From Cupriavidus cauae (GTDB lineage Bacteria; Pseudomonadota; Gammaproteobacteria; Burkholderiales; Burkholderiaceae): DNA of 64,000 bases. Both the position numbers and the translations under genes were made by a program. Location: contig NZ_VWRN01000035.1 in assembly GCF_008632125.1 (NCBI RefSeq), positions 124,001 to 188,000 of the forward strand. Direction: 5' to 3'. A model generated the notes under the pieces. It searched no databases. It saw only the letters and a program-made list of their open reading frames with translations, and was not told the origin of the DNA. Positions within the stretch are counted from its first letter, which is position 1. Each line of letters opens with the position of its first letter. This document shows, piece by piece, positions 50,858-58,710 of the stretch.

Positions 50858-50901
50858 GGTGTCTCCTGTTGTGTTTTATCGGCCGGGCCGCTGGATCCAA
50901 T

Positions 50902-51005
50902 GTCCGATCAAGCGTCCGATCAAGCGTCCGATCAAGCGTCCGATCAAGCGTCCGATCAAGCGCCGATCAAGCGCCGATCAAGCGCCGATCAAGCGCCGAT
51001 CAAGC
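50902..51005. repeat. tandem array, five 12-bp then four 11-bp units
   Basis: Five perfect copies of GTCCGATCAAGC (50902-50961) are followed by four copies of GCCGATCAAGC (50962-51005), one base shorter. The last copy contains the stop codon of the minus-strand acyl-CoA dehydrogenase gene (51000-51002). This is the most regular array in the window. Confidence 0.95.
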
Positions 51006-52154
51006 GCCGGCCTGCGCCAGCGTGCGCTTGGCGATATTGAGCTGGTGGATCTGGCTGGTGCCCTCGTACAGGCGGAACAGCCGCACATCGCGATAGAAGC
51101 GCTCGATGCCGTAGTCGGCGATATATCCGTAGCCGCCGAACATCTGCACGCAGCGGTCGGCGACGCGCCCGCACATCTCCGAGGCGAAGTACTTGCAGAT
51201 CGACGCCTGCATCGTCACGTCCTCGCCGCGGTCGCGCTGGCGCGCGGTCTCGAGCACCAGCGCGCGGGCCGCGTGGATTTCGGTCTGGCAGTCGGCGATC
51301 ATCGCCTGCACCAGCTGGAAGCTCGACAGCGGCTCGCCGAACTGCTTGCGCGTGCGGACGAAGCGGATCGCATCGTCGAGCATGCGGATGGCCGGGCCGA
51401 TGCACAGCGCCGACAGATGGATGCGCTGCTTGTTCAGCACCTTCATCGCCGTACGGAAGCCCTGGCCCTCGACGCCGCCGATCAGGTTGGCGGCGGGCAC
51501 GCGGCAATCGTCGAAATGGACCTCCGACACCGGCGAGCCTTCCTGCCCCATCTTGCGGTAGGCCGACCCGGTGCTCAGGCCCGGCGTGCCGCGCTCGACC
51601 AGGAAGGCCGAGATGCCGGAGGCGCCGGTGGTCTCGGGATCCGTGCGCGCCATCACCGTGAACAGCCCGGCGATCGGCGCATTGGTGATGAAGCATTTGG
51701 TGCCGTTGAGCACATAGTGGTCGCCATCGCGGCGCGCCGACGTGGTCAGCGCCGTTGCATCCGAGCCGGCCTCGGGCTCGGTCAGCGCGAACGAGCCGGT
51801 GATCTCGCCGCTCGCCAGGCGCGGCAGATAGCGCTGCTTCTGCTCTGGCGTGCCATCGGCAACCAGCGCTTCCGAGCCGATGCCGGTATTGGTGCCGACG
51901 CGCGCGCGGAAGGCCACCGAGCACTGCGACAGTTCGATCGCGGCCAGCACCAGTTCCTCGGTCGTCATGCCCGCACCGCCGTAGGTCTCCGGAATCGAGA
52001 AGCCGAACAATCCGATGTCGGCCATCTCCTTGACCAGGTCGGCCGGCACCTCGTCGCGCGATGCCACCTCGGCCTCGCGCGGCACCAGGCGCTGCTGCAC
52101 GAAGCGGCGCAGCTGCGCCAGGAATGCGGGGTAGGTCTCGGGGTCTCGGATCAT
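51000..52154 (-). CDS. acyl-CoA dehydrogenase
   Basis: A 384-residue FAD flavoenzyme introducing a C2-C3 double bond into acyl-CoA. Motifs: ETYGGAGMTTEE, FALTEPEAGSDATALTT, FITNAPIAG, KMGQEGSPVSEVHFDDCRVP, FGEPLSSFQLVQ, and the C-terminal MFGGYGYIADYGIERFYRDV, where Glu of YGIER is the likely base. AGGAAG precedes the ATG. It is divergent from the IclR pair, which may control it. Substrate unknown; glutaryl- or short branched-chain acyl-CoA would be reasonable. Confidence 0.92.
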   Translation of the reverse strand: MIRDPETYPAFLAQLRRFVQQRLVPREAEVASRDEVPADLVKEMADIGLFGFSIPETYGGAGMTTEELVLAAIELSQCSVAFRARVGTNTGIGSEALVADGTPEQKQRYLPRLASGEITGSFALTEPEAGSDATALTTSARRDGDHYVLNGTKCFITNAPIAGLFTVMARTDPETTGASGISAFLVERGTPGLSTGSAYRKMGQEGSPVSEVHFDDCRVPAANLIGGVEGQGFRTAMKVLNKQRIHLSALCIGPAIRMLDDAIRFVRTRKQFGEPLSSFQLVQAMIADCQTEIHAARALVLETARQRDRGEDVTMQASICKYFASEMCGRVADRCVQMFGGYGYIADYGIERFYRDVRLFRLYEGTSQIHQLNIAKRTLAQAGA

Positions 52155-52258
52155 CGTGATGGCTTCCTGTTTGGGTTGGCGGTGGAGCGCGGGACATGCC
52201 CCGCGGTCCGACATCGGAGTGGAAGGCAGCGTAGCAATGCGGGCGGAAATAGTGGATC

Positions 52259-52281
52259 GTTGTTTCGCTATCTTGAACAAC
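52259..52281. promoter_or_regulatory. possible IclR operator between acyl-CoA dehydrogenase and iclR genes
   Basis: GTTGTT (52259) and AACAAC (52276) are inverted arms, and GTTTC...GAAC within them resembles the GTTCG-type palindrome found before atoE. It lies in the divergent gap. Confidence 0.45.
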
Positions 52282-52380
52282 TCGCCATTGCCAGGCTGGC
52301 CCGGCGCGCTATGATCGAGGCAGTGGGGCGATGCGCGCGGCGTGCCGCCTCTTGTCGCCGTACCTCCCGAAGCGCCGCCG

Positions 52381-53166
52381 ATGGCTCCACGCCCCCATCA
52401 TCCCGATCCCGCCTTCGCCACCACGCTGGCGCACGGCCTGTCGCTGCTGCAGTGCTTCGGCATCGGCGACAGCGTGCTCAGCAACAAGGAACTGGCCGAG
52501 CGCACCGGCCTGTCGCCGGCGACCGTCAGCCGCCTGACCTACACGCTGGCGGCACGCGGCCTGCTGCGCTACGACGCGCAATTGCGCCGCTATCGGCTGG
52601 GATCGACCACGCTGGCGCTCGGCTACCCGCTGCTGGCCACGCTGCGCATCCGGCAATTGGCGCGGCCGCTGATGAAGCAGCTGGCCGACGAGATCGACGG
52701 TTCCGTGTCGCTGGGCCTGCGCGACCGCACGCAGATGGTCTACGTGGAGACGAGCCGCGGCCACGACGCGATGGCGTTCCGGCCCGATATCGGCGCGACG
52801 CTGCCGATGCTGCCGACCGCGATCGGGCGCGCCTGGCTGTGCACGGCGTTGCCGCGGGAAAGCGCGCCGGTGCTGGCGGCATTGCGCAAGGCCGATCCGG
52901 CGGAATTCCGGCGGCAGGCGTCCGCGCTCGAGCGCGCCCGGGAAGAGATGGCCGAGTTCGGCTTCTGTACCTCGCGCGGCGAATGGCAGAGCGACATCCA
53001 TGCCGTGGCGGCGCCGCTGCCGACGCGTATCGATGGGGAAGTCATGGTGTTCAACTGCGGCGTGCTCGGCGTGCGGATGACCCCGCGCAAGCTCGAGCGG
53101 CAGATGGGCCCGCGGCTGCTGAGGATGGTCGCGAAGGTCGAGGCCGCGCTGAGGAGGAGCCGATGA
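52381..53166 (+). CDS. IclR-family regulator, first of a tandem pair
   Basis: A 261-residue IclR protein from this ATG (a GTG 13 codons earlier is possible). The helix-turn-helix lies at about 20-70 (LSNKELAERTGLSPATVSRL, TYTLAARGLLRYD), followed by the effector domain with RQLARPLMKQLADEIDGSVS, LRDRTQMVYVETSRG and PMLPTAIGRAWL. Family members such as PcaR and CatR-type proteins control aromatic catabolism. The stop overlaps the start of the next, closely related gene (ATGA). Confidence 0.9.
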   Translation: MAPRPHHPDPAFATTLAHGLSLLQCFGIGDSVLSNKELAERTGLSPATVSRLTYTLAARGLLRYDAQLRRYRLGSTTLALGYPLLATLRIRQLARPLMKQLADEIDGSVSLGLRDRTQMVYVETSRGHDAMAFRPDIGATLPMLPTAIGRAWLCTALPRESAPVLAALRKADPAEFRRQASALERAREEMAEFGFCTSRGEWQSDIHAVAAPLPTRIDGEVMVFNCGVLGVRMTPRKLERQMGPRLLRMVAKVEAALRRSR

Positions 53167-54146
53167 CGCGGCCTGGCTCGCGCTCTGACTCGCGCCCTGG
53201 ATTGCGCTCCGGCTCGCGCTCGGAGTCGCGCCAAGACTCGCGCTCCGACTCGCGCTCCGACTCGCGGTCCGACTCGCCGTCCGACGCGCGCTCGGGCAAG
53301 CGTTCCGATGTGCGCGCCGGCTCGCGGCCCGGTTCCCGCGCCAGCGCGGCGCAGCCCCTGCCGCGCTCCAACGAGCCGGCCGACAAGGACCGGCAGTTCG
53401 CCGCCACGCTGGCGAACGGCATCGACATCCTGCTGGCCTTCGACAGCGGCGACGCGATGCTCGGCAATCGCGATTTCGCCGAGCGTACCGGACTGTCGAA
53501 GACCACCGTTGCCCGGTTGACGCACACGCTGACCGCGTTGGGCTATCTGCGCCACGACACGGTGCTGCGCAAATACCGGCTCGGCGCGGCGGTGCTGTCG
53601 ATGGGCTATCCGCTGCTGGCCAGCATGCATCTGCGCCAGCTGGCGCGGCCGCTGATGAAGGCGCTGGCGGACCGGCTGTGCGGCGCGGTATCGCTCGGTA
53701 TCCGCGATCGCACGCAGATGATCTATGTCGAGACCGCGCGCTCGACCGACAGCCTGATCGTGACGCCGGAGATCGGCGCCGCGCTGCCGATGCTGTCCAC
53801 CGCCATCGGCCGCGCCTGGCTCAGCCACGCCCCGGCGCACGAACGCGAGGCGGTGCTGAACCAGCTGCGGCTGCAGGACCCCGACGCCTTCGCCCGCGCC
53901 CAGCCGCGCCTGGCCGATGCCCGCCGCGACCTGGAGCGGCAAGGCTACTGCGCCAACCGCGCCGAATGGCGTCCCGAGGTCTACGGCTTCGCGGTGCCAA
54001 TGTGCCAGCCGGTCGGCTCGCAATTGTTCGTGCTGAACTGCGGCGTGCCGGCCGCGCAGGGCAGTTTCGCGGCGATCGAGAAGCAGGCCGGGCCGCAGTT
54101 GCGCGCGCTGATGCTCGATATCGAGAGGATGCTGGGGTTGCGATAG
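53163..54146 (+). CDS. IclR-family regulator, second of a tandem pair, with Arg/Ser-rich N-terminus
   Basis: A 327-residue IclR protein. Residues 4-59 are fourteen four-residue units of the type DSRS or GSRS; the IclR domain begins at about 75 (QFAATLANGIDILLAFDSGD, FAERTGLSKTTVARLTHTLT). The effector part parallels its neighbour (RQLARPLMKALADRLCGAVS, IRDRTQMIYVETARS, PMLSTAIGRAWL), pointing to tandem duplication. The repetitive basic N-terminus is not a normal part of the family and may simply be a translated repeat. Confidence 0.9.
   Translation: MTRPGSRSDSRPGLRSGSRSESRQDSRSDSRSDSRSDSPSDARSGKRSDVRAGSRPGSRASAAQPLPRSNEPADKDRQFAATLANGIDILLAFDSGDAMLGNRDFAERTGLSKTTVARLTHTLTALGYLRHDTVLRKYRLGAAVLSMGYPLLASMHLRQLARPLMKALADRLCGAVSLGIRDRTQMIYVETARSTDSLIVTPEIGAALPMLSTAIGRAWLSHAPAHEREAVLNQLRLQDPDAFARAQPRLADARRDLERQGYCANRAEWRPEVYGFAVPMCQPVGSQLFVLNCGVPAAQGSFAAIEKQAGPQLRALMLDIERMLGLR
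53172..53339 (+). repeat. in-frame tandem array, fourteen 12-bp units
   Basis: Fourteen units in exact 12-base phase with core TCCGACTCGCGC begin six bases after the stop codon of the first iclR gene and are read as the N-terminus of the second. Central copies are most alike; outer ones diverge. Confidence 0.9.
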
Positions 54147-54325
54147 CGCGCCGGTAACCCGGCTTCGTGCTCCGGCATGCTGCGATGCGACAAGGGCCGG
54201 CCTGGAGAAGAGCTAGACCGAAGTGCCGGTCACCGTGCCGTTATTCCGCATCGCAGCAATGGCCCGTTCGTCACTGACCCGCTTCCGTTATTGCGAAATC
54301 CGATTCAATCCTGCTCTTCATTGAC
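54147..54325. other. gap upstream of the atoE promoter
   Basis: No gene or repeat was recognised here. It is slightly lower in GC than the coding parts toward its right end. Confidence 0.4.
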
Positions 54326-54354
54326 TTGACCTTGCGTAAACACGCCTCTACGAT
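54326..54354 (+). promoter_or_regulatory. sigma-70-type promoter of atoE cluster
   Basis: TTGACC (54326-54331) and TACGAT (54349-54354) are separated by 17 bases, the optimal spacing. Transcription would start near 54361. Confidence 0.65.
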
Positions 54355-54374
54355 CCCCGTCCTATAGCCAATGT

Positions 54375-54398
54375 GTTCGTATATAGAACGCTAGTTCG
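54375..54398. promoter_or_regulatory. probable IclR-family operator
   Basis: GTTCGTATATAGAAC (54375-54389) is a dyad, and a further GTTCG half-site follows at 54394. GTTCG-type sites are known for PcaR-like IclR proteins. Its place just downstream of the predicted promoter suggests repression by one or both upstream IclR proteins. Confidence 0.6.
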
Positions 54399-54457
54399 AA
54401 ATGCGGCACTCGCGCAGCAACACACGACGCCTTTCGGCACGTTTTTGGAGACAGATC

Positions 54458-55801
54458 TTGAGCAAGGTCGCCGGGTTCTTTACTGAACTGATGCGCCGGT
54501 ATTTGCCGGACCCCTTCGTTTTTGCCATCGGACTGACGCTGCTGAGCATGGTGATGGCCATGCTGGTGCAGGGACAGGCCGCGCCCGCCGTGATCCTGGA
54601 ATGGGGCAAGGGCTTCTGGAACCTGCTGGCGTTCACCACGCAGATGGCCGTGATCCTCGCGATGGGCTACGTGCTGGCGACCGCGCCGCTGGTCGACCGT
54701 TTCCTCGACCGCATCGTCGAACGCGTGGCCACGCCGCGCGGCGCGGTGATCGTCGCCACGCTGGTCGGCGGCATCGGCAGCTATCTGAACTGGGGCTTCG
54801 GGCTGGTGATCGGCGGTATCGTCGCGCGCAAGCTGGCGCTGAGGGTCAAGGGCGTCCACTATCCGCTGATCATCGCCGCGGCCTACAGCGGCTTCACGCT
54901 GTACGGCCTCGGCCTGTCGGCCAGCATCCCGGTGCTGATTTCGACGCCGGGTCATCCGATGGAAAAGCTGATGGGCGTGATCGCGCTGAAGGACACGATC
55001 TTCTCGACGCCAATGCTGCTGACCAGCCTGGCGGTGATCATCACGCTGCCACTGCTCAACGCGATGCTGCATCCGCGCGATCCGAAGGACGTGACCGAAA
55101 TCAATGCGCAAGCCGAAACGCGCGCGGAGCAGGGCAGTGCGGCCGGCGGCCACAGCATGGGGCTGGAGAACACGCTGGCCACGCGGATGAACAACAGCCG
55201 GCTGCTCAGCCTGGTGATCGGTGTCTGCGGGCTGGCCTACGTGGGGCTGTACTTCACGCAGGGCGGCACGCTCGACCTGAACCTGATCAACTTCCTGATC
55301 CTGTTCATCGGCGTGCTGCTGCTCGGCACGCCGGCCAACTACGTGGCCAAGCTGAACGAGGGCATCAAGACGATTTCGGGCATCATCCTGCAGTATCCGT
55401 TTTATGCGGGCATCATGGCGGTGATGGCCGGATCGGGCCTGGTCGACACCATCTCGCGCGTGTTCGTCGATATCGCGACGCCGCAGACGCTGCCGTTCTG
55501 GGGGCTGGTCAGCTCGTTCTTCATCAACTTCTTCGCGCCCTCCGGCGGCGGCCACTGGGTCATCCAGGGACCGTTCATGATCGATGCGGCCAAGGCAATC
55601 GGCAGCTCGGTCGCGCAGACCTCGATGTCGGTGATGCTCGGCAATGCCTGGAACGACCTGGTGCAGCCGTTCTGGATCCTGCCGGCGCTGGCGCTGTCGA
55701 AGCTGAAGCTCAAGGACGTGATGGGCTACACCGTGATCATGATGTTCTGGGTCGGCCTGATCTACATCGTCGCCATGCTGGCGTGGGGCGCGCAGATCTG
55801 A
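54458..55801 (+). CDS. atoE: short-chain fatty acid transporter, AtoE family
   Basis: About 447 residues and 12 hydrophobic helices. It resembles E. coli AtoE, a short-chain fatty acid or acetoacetate carrier: RRYLPDPFVFAIGLTLLSMV, FTTQMAVILAMGYVLA, GGIGSYLNWGFGLVIGGI, FINFFAPSGGGHWVIQGPFM. TTG at 54458 is preferred because GGAGA lies eight bases upstream and the length then fits AtoE; an ATG at 54401 would add 19 residues. It opens the transcript carrying the YciI, cyclase, catC and pcaD genes. Confidence 0.88.
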   Translation: MSKVAGFFTELMRRYLPDPFVFAIGLTLLSMVMAMLVQGQAAPAVILEWGKGFWNLLAFTTQMAVILAMGYVLATAPLVDRFLDRIVERVATPRGAVIVATLVGGIGSYLNWGFGLVIGGIVARKLALRVKGVHYPLIIAAAYSGFTLYGLGLSASIPVLISTPGHPMEKLMGVIALKDTIFSTPMLLTSLAVIITLPLLNAMLHPRDPKDVTEINAQAETRAEQGSAAGGHSMGLENTLATRMNNSRLLSLVIGVCGLAYVGLYFTQGGTLDLNLINFLILFIGVLLLGTPANYVAKLNEGIKTISGIILQYPFYAGIMAVMAGSGLVDTISRVFVDIATPQTLPFWGLVSSFFINFFAPSGGGHWVIQGPFMIDAAKAIGSSVAQTSMSVMLGNAWNDLVQPFWILPALALSKLKLKDVMGYTVIMMFWVGLIYIVAMLAWGAQI

Positions 55802-55858
55802 CGATCCGGGTCTGGCCATCGGTCACCGCGCTTTGCCAACGACAACACAGGAGACACC

Positions 55859-56155
55859 ATGCCGTACATCATCGAGACCTTCGACAAGCCCGACCACCAG
55901 CACGTACGCAAGGCCCAGCGGCCGGCGCATCTGGACTTCCTCGAAGCCAACAAGTCGCTGCTGCTGGCCTGCGGTGCCAAGCTGAACGACGATGGCAGCG
56001 ATGCGGGCGGTGGTGTCTATATCGTCGATGTCGAGACCCGCGAGGCCGCGCAGGCGCTGATCGAAGCCGATCCCTTCCATCAGGCGGGCCTGTTCGCCGA
56101 AGTGCGGATCACGCGCTGGCGCAAGGCCTATCTCGATGGCGTCTGCTGTCTCTGA
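55859..56155 (+). CDS. YciI-family protein
   Basis: A 98-residue ferredoxin-like-fold protein with the YciI pattern: conserved HLDFL near residue 24, GGGVYIVDVETREAAQAL and EADPFHQAGLFAEVRI. Related proteins include muconolactone-isomerase-like and 5-chloromuconolactone-type enzymes, so a role in an aromatic or lactone pathway is plausible beside catC. AGGAGA precedes the ATG. Confidence 0.88.
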   Translation: MPYIIETFDKPDHQHVRKAQRPAHLDFLEANKSLLLACGAKLNDDGSDAGGGVYIVDVETREAAQALIEADPFHQAGLFAEVRITRWRKAYLDGVCCL

Positions 56156-56237
56156 CTGACATCCCGATCGATCGGACCGCGCGGGCCGGCGCATCGGCGC
56201 TGGCACCGCGGCGCGTCCGTGCCGGAGGCTATCCCCG

Positions 56238-57293
56238 ATGCGATGGAAACAACGGCCGGAAGGCTCCAACTGGGGCGATTTCGGCGCCGACGACCAGCTC
56301 GGCCGTCTGAACCTGATCACCGCGGACAAGATCCGCGCCGCCGCGCAGGAGATCCGCAGCGGCCGCACGTTCTGCCTGTCGCTGCCGCTCGATCTGCCGG
56401 GTGGCAATGCGCTGAACGTGCGCCGGCATCCGCCGGTGCTGCGGCCCACCTATCGCGACGACATTCCGTACGTCAATTTCCCGCTGGCCAGGGTCGATGC
56501 CAATGCGCTCGACGTGCTCAGCGACGACCAGGTCCTGCTGTCGCTGCAGTATTCGACGCAGTGGGACTCGCTGGCCCACGTCGGCGCGCTGTTCGATGCC
56601 GACGGCGATGGTGTGGCCGAACGCGTCTATTACAACGGCTTCCGGCCCAATGCGGAGATCGTCGGGCCGGTCGACTATGCCGAGGCCGATGATTTCGCCG
56701 CGCATCCCTGCGGGCATGACCATAGCCACGCCGATGCGCTGGGCATCGAGACGCTGGCCGTGCATGGCGCGCAGGGGCGGGGCGTGCTGGTCGATCTGGC
56801 GGAGCATTTTGGCCGCGATTTCCGCACCGTCGGCTACGACGACCTGATGCGCGTGATGGACGCCGATCAGGTCGCCGTCGAGACCGGCGACATCCTGGTG
56901 CTGCGCACCGGCTTCGCCGAGATGGTGCTCGAGATGGGCGGCAGGCCCGATGCGCACGCGCTGCATCACAGCTGCTGCGCGCTCGATGGCCGCGACGAGC
57001 GGCTGCTGCAATGGATCACCGATGCGGGCATCGCCGCGCTGGCCGCCGACAACTACGCGGTCGAACGCTTTCCGGCCCGGCCACCGGCGCCGGGGCAGGG
57101 CGCGGTGCCGATGCTGCCGCTGCATCATCACTGCCTGTTCAAGCTGGGTCTGCCACTGGGCGAGCTGTGGTATCTGCGCGATCTCGCCGCGTGCCTGCGC
57201 GCAGAAAGGCGTTCGCGCTTTTTCCTGACCGCGCCGCCGCTGCGCCTGCCCGGCGCGATGGGCTCGCCCGTGACGCCGATCGCCACGGTATGA
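56238..57293 (+). CDS. cyclase-family (kynurenine-formamidase-like) metal hydrolase
   Basis: A 351-residue member of the Pfam Cyclase family. The usual metal-binding HxGTHxDxPxH box is represented by DSLAHVGALFDADGDG near residue 110, with HALHHSCCAL later. Homologues hydrolyse amides or lactones, for example N-formylkynurenine or isatin. Position between YciI and catC suggests a ring-cleavage or lactone step upstream of the beta-ketoadipate branch. Substrate not known. Confidence 0.85.
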   Translation: MRWKQRPEGSNWGDFGADDQLGRLNLITADKIRAAAQEIRSGRTFCLSLPLDLPGGNALNVRRHPPVLRPTYRDDIPYVNFPLARVDANALDVLSDDQVLLSLQYSTQWDSLAHVGALFDADGDGVAERVYYNGFRPNAEIVGPVDYAEADDFAAHPCGHDHSHADALGIETLAVHGAQGRGVLVDLAEHFGRDFRTVGYDDLMRVMDADQVAVETGDILVLRTGFAEMVLEMGGRPDAHALHHSCCALDGRDERLLQWITDAGIAALAADNYAVERFPARPPAPGQGAVPMLPLHHHCLFKLGLPLGELWYLRDLAACLRAERRSRFFLTAPPLRLPGAMGSPVTPIATV

Positions 57294-57338
57294 CCTCGCT
57301 TACTCTCTTCACCGTACCGCTACAACAAGGAGATCGCC

Positions 57339-57623
57339 ATGCTGTTCATGGTTGAAATGACCGTCCGCATTCCCCATTCGGCCGACCCGCAGGCCGTCGA
57401 CAAGCTGAAGGCCGACGAGAAGGCGTTTTCGCAGCAGCTGCAGCGCGAAGGCAAGTGGCGCCACCTGTGGCGCGTGGTGGGCCAGTACGCCAACGTCAGC
57501 ATCTTCGACGTCAAGGACAACGACGAGCTGCATACGCTGCTGACCTCGCTGCCGCTGTATCCGTATATGGAGATGAAGGTCACGCCGCTGGCGCAACACG
57601 GTTCCGCGATCGCGCAGAACTGA
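57339..57623 (+). CDS. catC: muconolactone delta-isomerase
   Basis: A 94-residue enzyme converting muconolactone to 3-oxoadipate enol-lactone in the catechol branch of the beta-ketoadipate pathway. The opening LFMVEMTVRIPHS, the KLKADEKAFSQQLQREGKW segment, WRVVGQYANVSIFDVKDNDE, and LPLYPYMEMKVTPLAQHGSA match CatC well. AAGGAGA precedes the ATG. catA, catB and the pcaIJF genes are not in the window. Confidence 0.95.
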   Translation: MLFMVEMTVRIPHSADPQAVDKLKADEKAFSQQLQREGKWRHLWRVVGQYANVSIFDVKDNDELHTLLTSLPLYPYMEMKVTPLAQHGSAIAQN

Positions 57624-57638
57624 TGTCTGTGTCGCTCC

Positions 57639-57658
57639 GCGCGGGCGCTTTCCCGCGC
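57639..57658 (+). terminator. hairpin after catC
   Basis: GCGCGGG and CCCGCGC pair around CGCTTT, 16 bases after the catC stop. Without a T-run it is more likely a message-stabilising stem than a full terminator, since pcaD follows. Confidence 0.45.
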
Positions 57659-57690
57659 CGCGCGGGGCATCGATCGATCGTCGTCCCGAG

Positions 57691-57780
57691 TACCGCCGCG
57701 AATCGCCGAGCATTACCGAGCATCACCGAGAATCGCTGGGTACCGCCGACAACTGCTGAGAACCGCTGAGAACCGCTTCC
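57691..57780. repeat. tandem array, nine 10-bp units, ending at the pcaD start
   Basis: Nine in-phase decamers of the type AACCGCTGAG or AATCGCCGAG run from 57691 to 57780, three bases before the pcaD ATG. Two central-right copies are nearly identical; the rest diverge. The array occupies the position where a ribosome site would be expected. Confidence 0.9.
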
Positions 57781-57783
57781 GCC

Positions 57784-58566
57784 ATGCCCTTCGCCGACCT
57801 TTCCGACGTTCGCCTCCACTACCAGCTCGATGGCGACCCGAGCCTGCCGGTGCTCGTGCTGTCCAATTCGCTGGGCACCAACTTCGACATGTGGCAGCCG
57901 CAGATCGCGGCCTTCACGCAGCATTTCCATGTGCTGCGCTACGACACGCGCGGCCACGGCCGCTCGTCCGTGCCCGCCGGACCCTATACCGTCGCGCAAC
58001 TCGGCGGCGACGTGATTGCCCTGCTCGATACGCTGCAGATCGAGCGCGCGCATTTCTGTGGGCTGTCGATGGGCGGCATCACCGGCATGTGGCTGGGCCT
58101 GAACCACGCAGCGCGGCTGAACAAGCTGGTGCTGTGCAATACCGCGGCCTACATCGGCCCGCCGGAGAACTGGACCAACCGCGCCGCGGCGGTCGAGCGC
58201 GATGGGGTGGGGTCGATCGCGGCCGCGGTCGTCGACAGATGGCTGACGCCGGACTTCGCCGCCGCGCATCCGGAACGGGTGCAGCAGTTGCGCGCGATGC
58301 TGAGCGCGACCGATGCCGCCGGCTACGCGGCCAATTGCCGCGCGATTCGCGACAACGATCTGCGCGCCGACATCCATCGGATCGCGGTGCCGACGCTGGT
58401 AATCGCGGGCTCGGGCGATATTCCGACGCCGCCGTCCGACGGCCGCTATATGGCCGAGACGATTCCGGGCGCGTCCTATGTAGAACTGGAGGCGGCCCAC
58501 CTGTCGAATCTGCAGCAGGTGGAGCGGTTCACGCAGGCGGTCGTCGATTTTCTGACTGGCGCCTGA
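57784..58566 (+). CDS. pcaD: 3-oxoadipate enol-lactonase
   Basis: A 260-residue alpha/beta hydrolase turning 3-oxoadipate enol-lactone into 3-oxoadipate, the step after CatC. Motifs: LVLSNSLGTNFDMWQPQIAA, RYDTRGHGRSSVP, nucleophile elbow HFCGLSMGGITGMWLGL, and the terminal VELEAAHLSNLQQVERF with the catalytic His. It has no ordinary ribosome site because the decamer array abuts its start. Confidence 0.95.
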   Translation: MPFADLSDVRLHYQLDGDPSLPVLVLSNSLGTNFDMWQPQIAAFTQHFHVLRYDTRGHGRSSVPAGPYTVAQLGGDVIALLDTLQIERAHFCGLSMGGITGMWLGLNHAARLNKLVLCNTAAYIGPPENWTNRAAAVERDGVGSIAAAVVDRWLTPDFAAAHPERVQQLRAMLSATDAAGYAANCRAIRDNDLRADIHRIAVPTLVIAGSGDIPTPPSDGRYMAETIPGASYVELEAAHLSNLQQVERFTQAVVDFLTGA

Positions 58567-58636
58567 AAGCCCAGGTGGTCGTGGTTCCTCTGACTTGCGC
58601 CGGAAGGCCAGGGCAGAGGCCTCGGTAACGACGCCA

Positions 58637-58664
58637 CGTCGTCCCCCGCGCAGGCGGGACGACG
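58637..58664. terminator. inverted repeat between convergent pcaD and Bug genes
   Basis: CGTCGTCCC and GGGACGACG are perfect 9-bp arms around a 10-base loop in a 144-base convergent gap. Extragenic palindromes of this GTCGTCCCCCGCGC type recur in Burkholderiales genomes, as far as I recall. It may terminate both transcripts. Confidence 0.6.
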
Positions 58665-58710
58665 CGTCCGTGCAGCCGTCCCCCCTGCCTGCGCACGGGA
58701 GACGACCAAC

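Noticed and set aside
50902-51005. CRISPR array
   Set aside because: Units are 11-12 bp with no spacers and no cas genes are near; it is a head-to-tail minisatellite.
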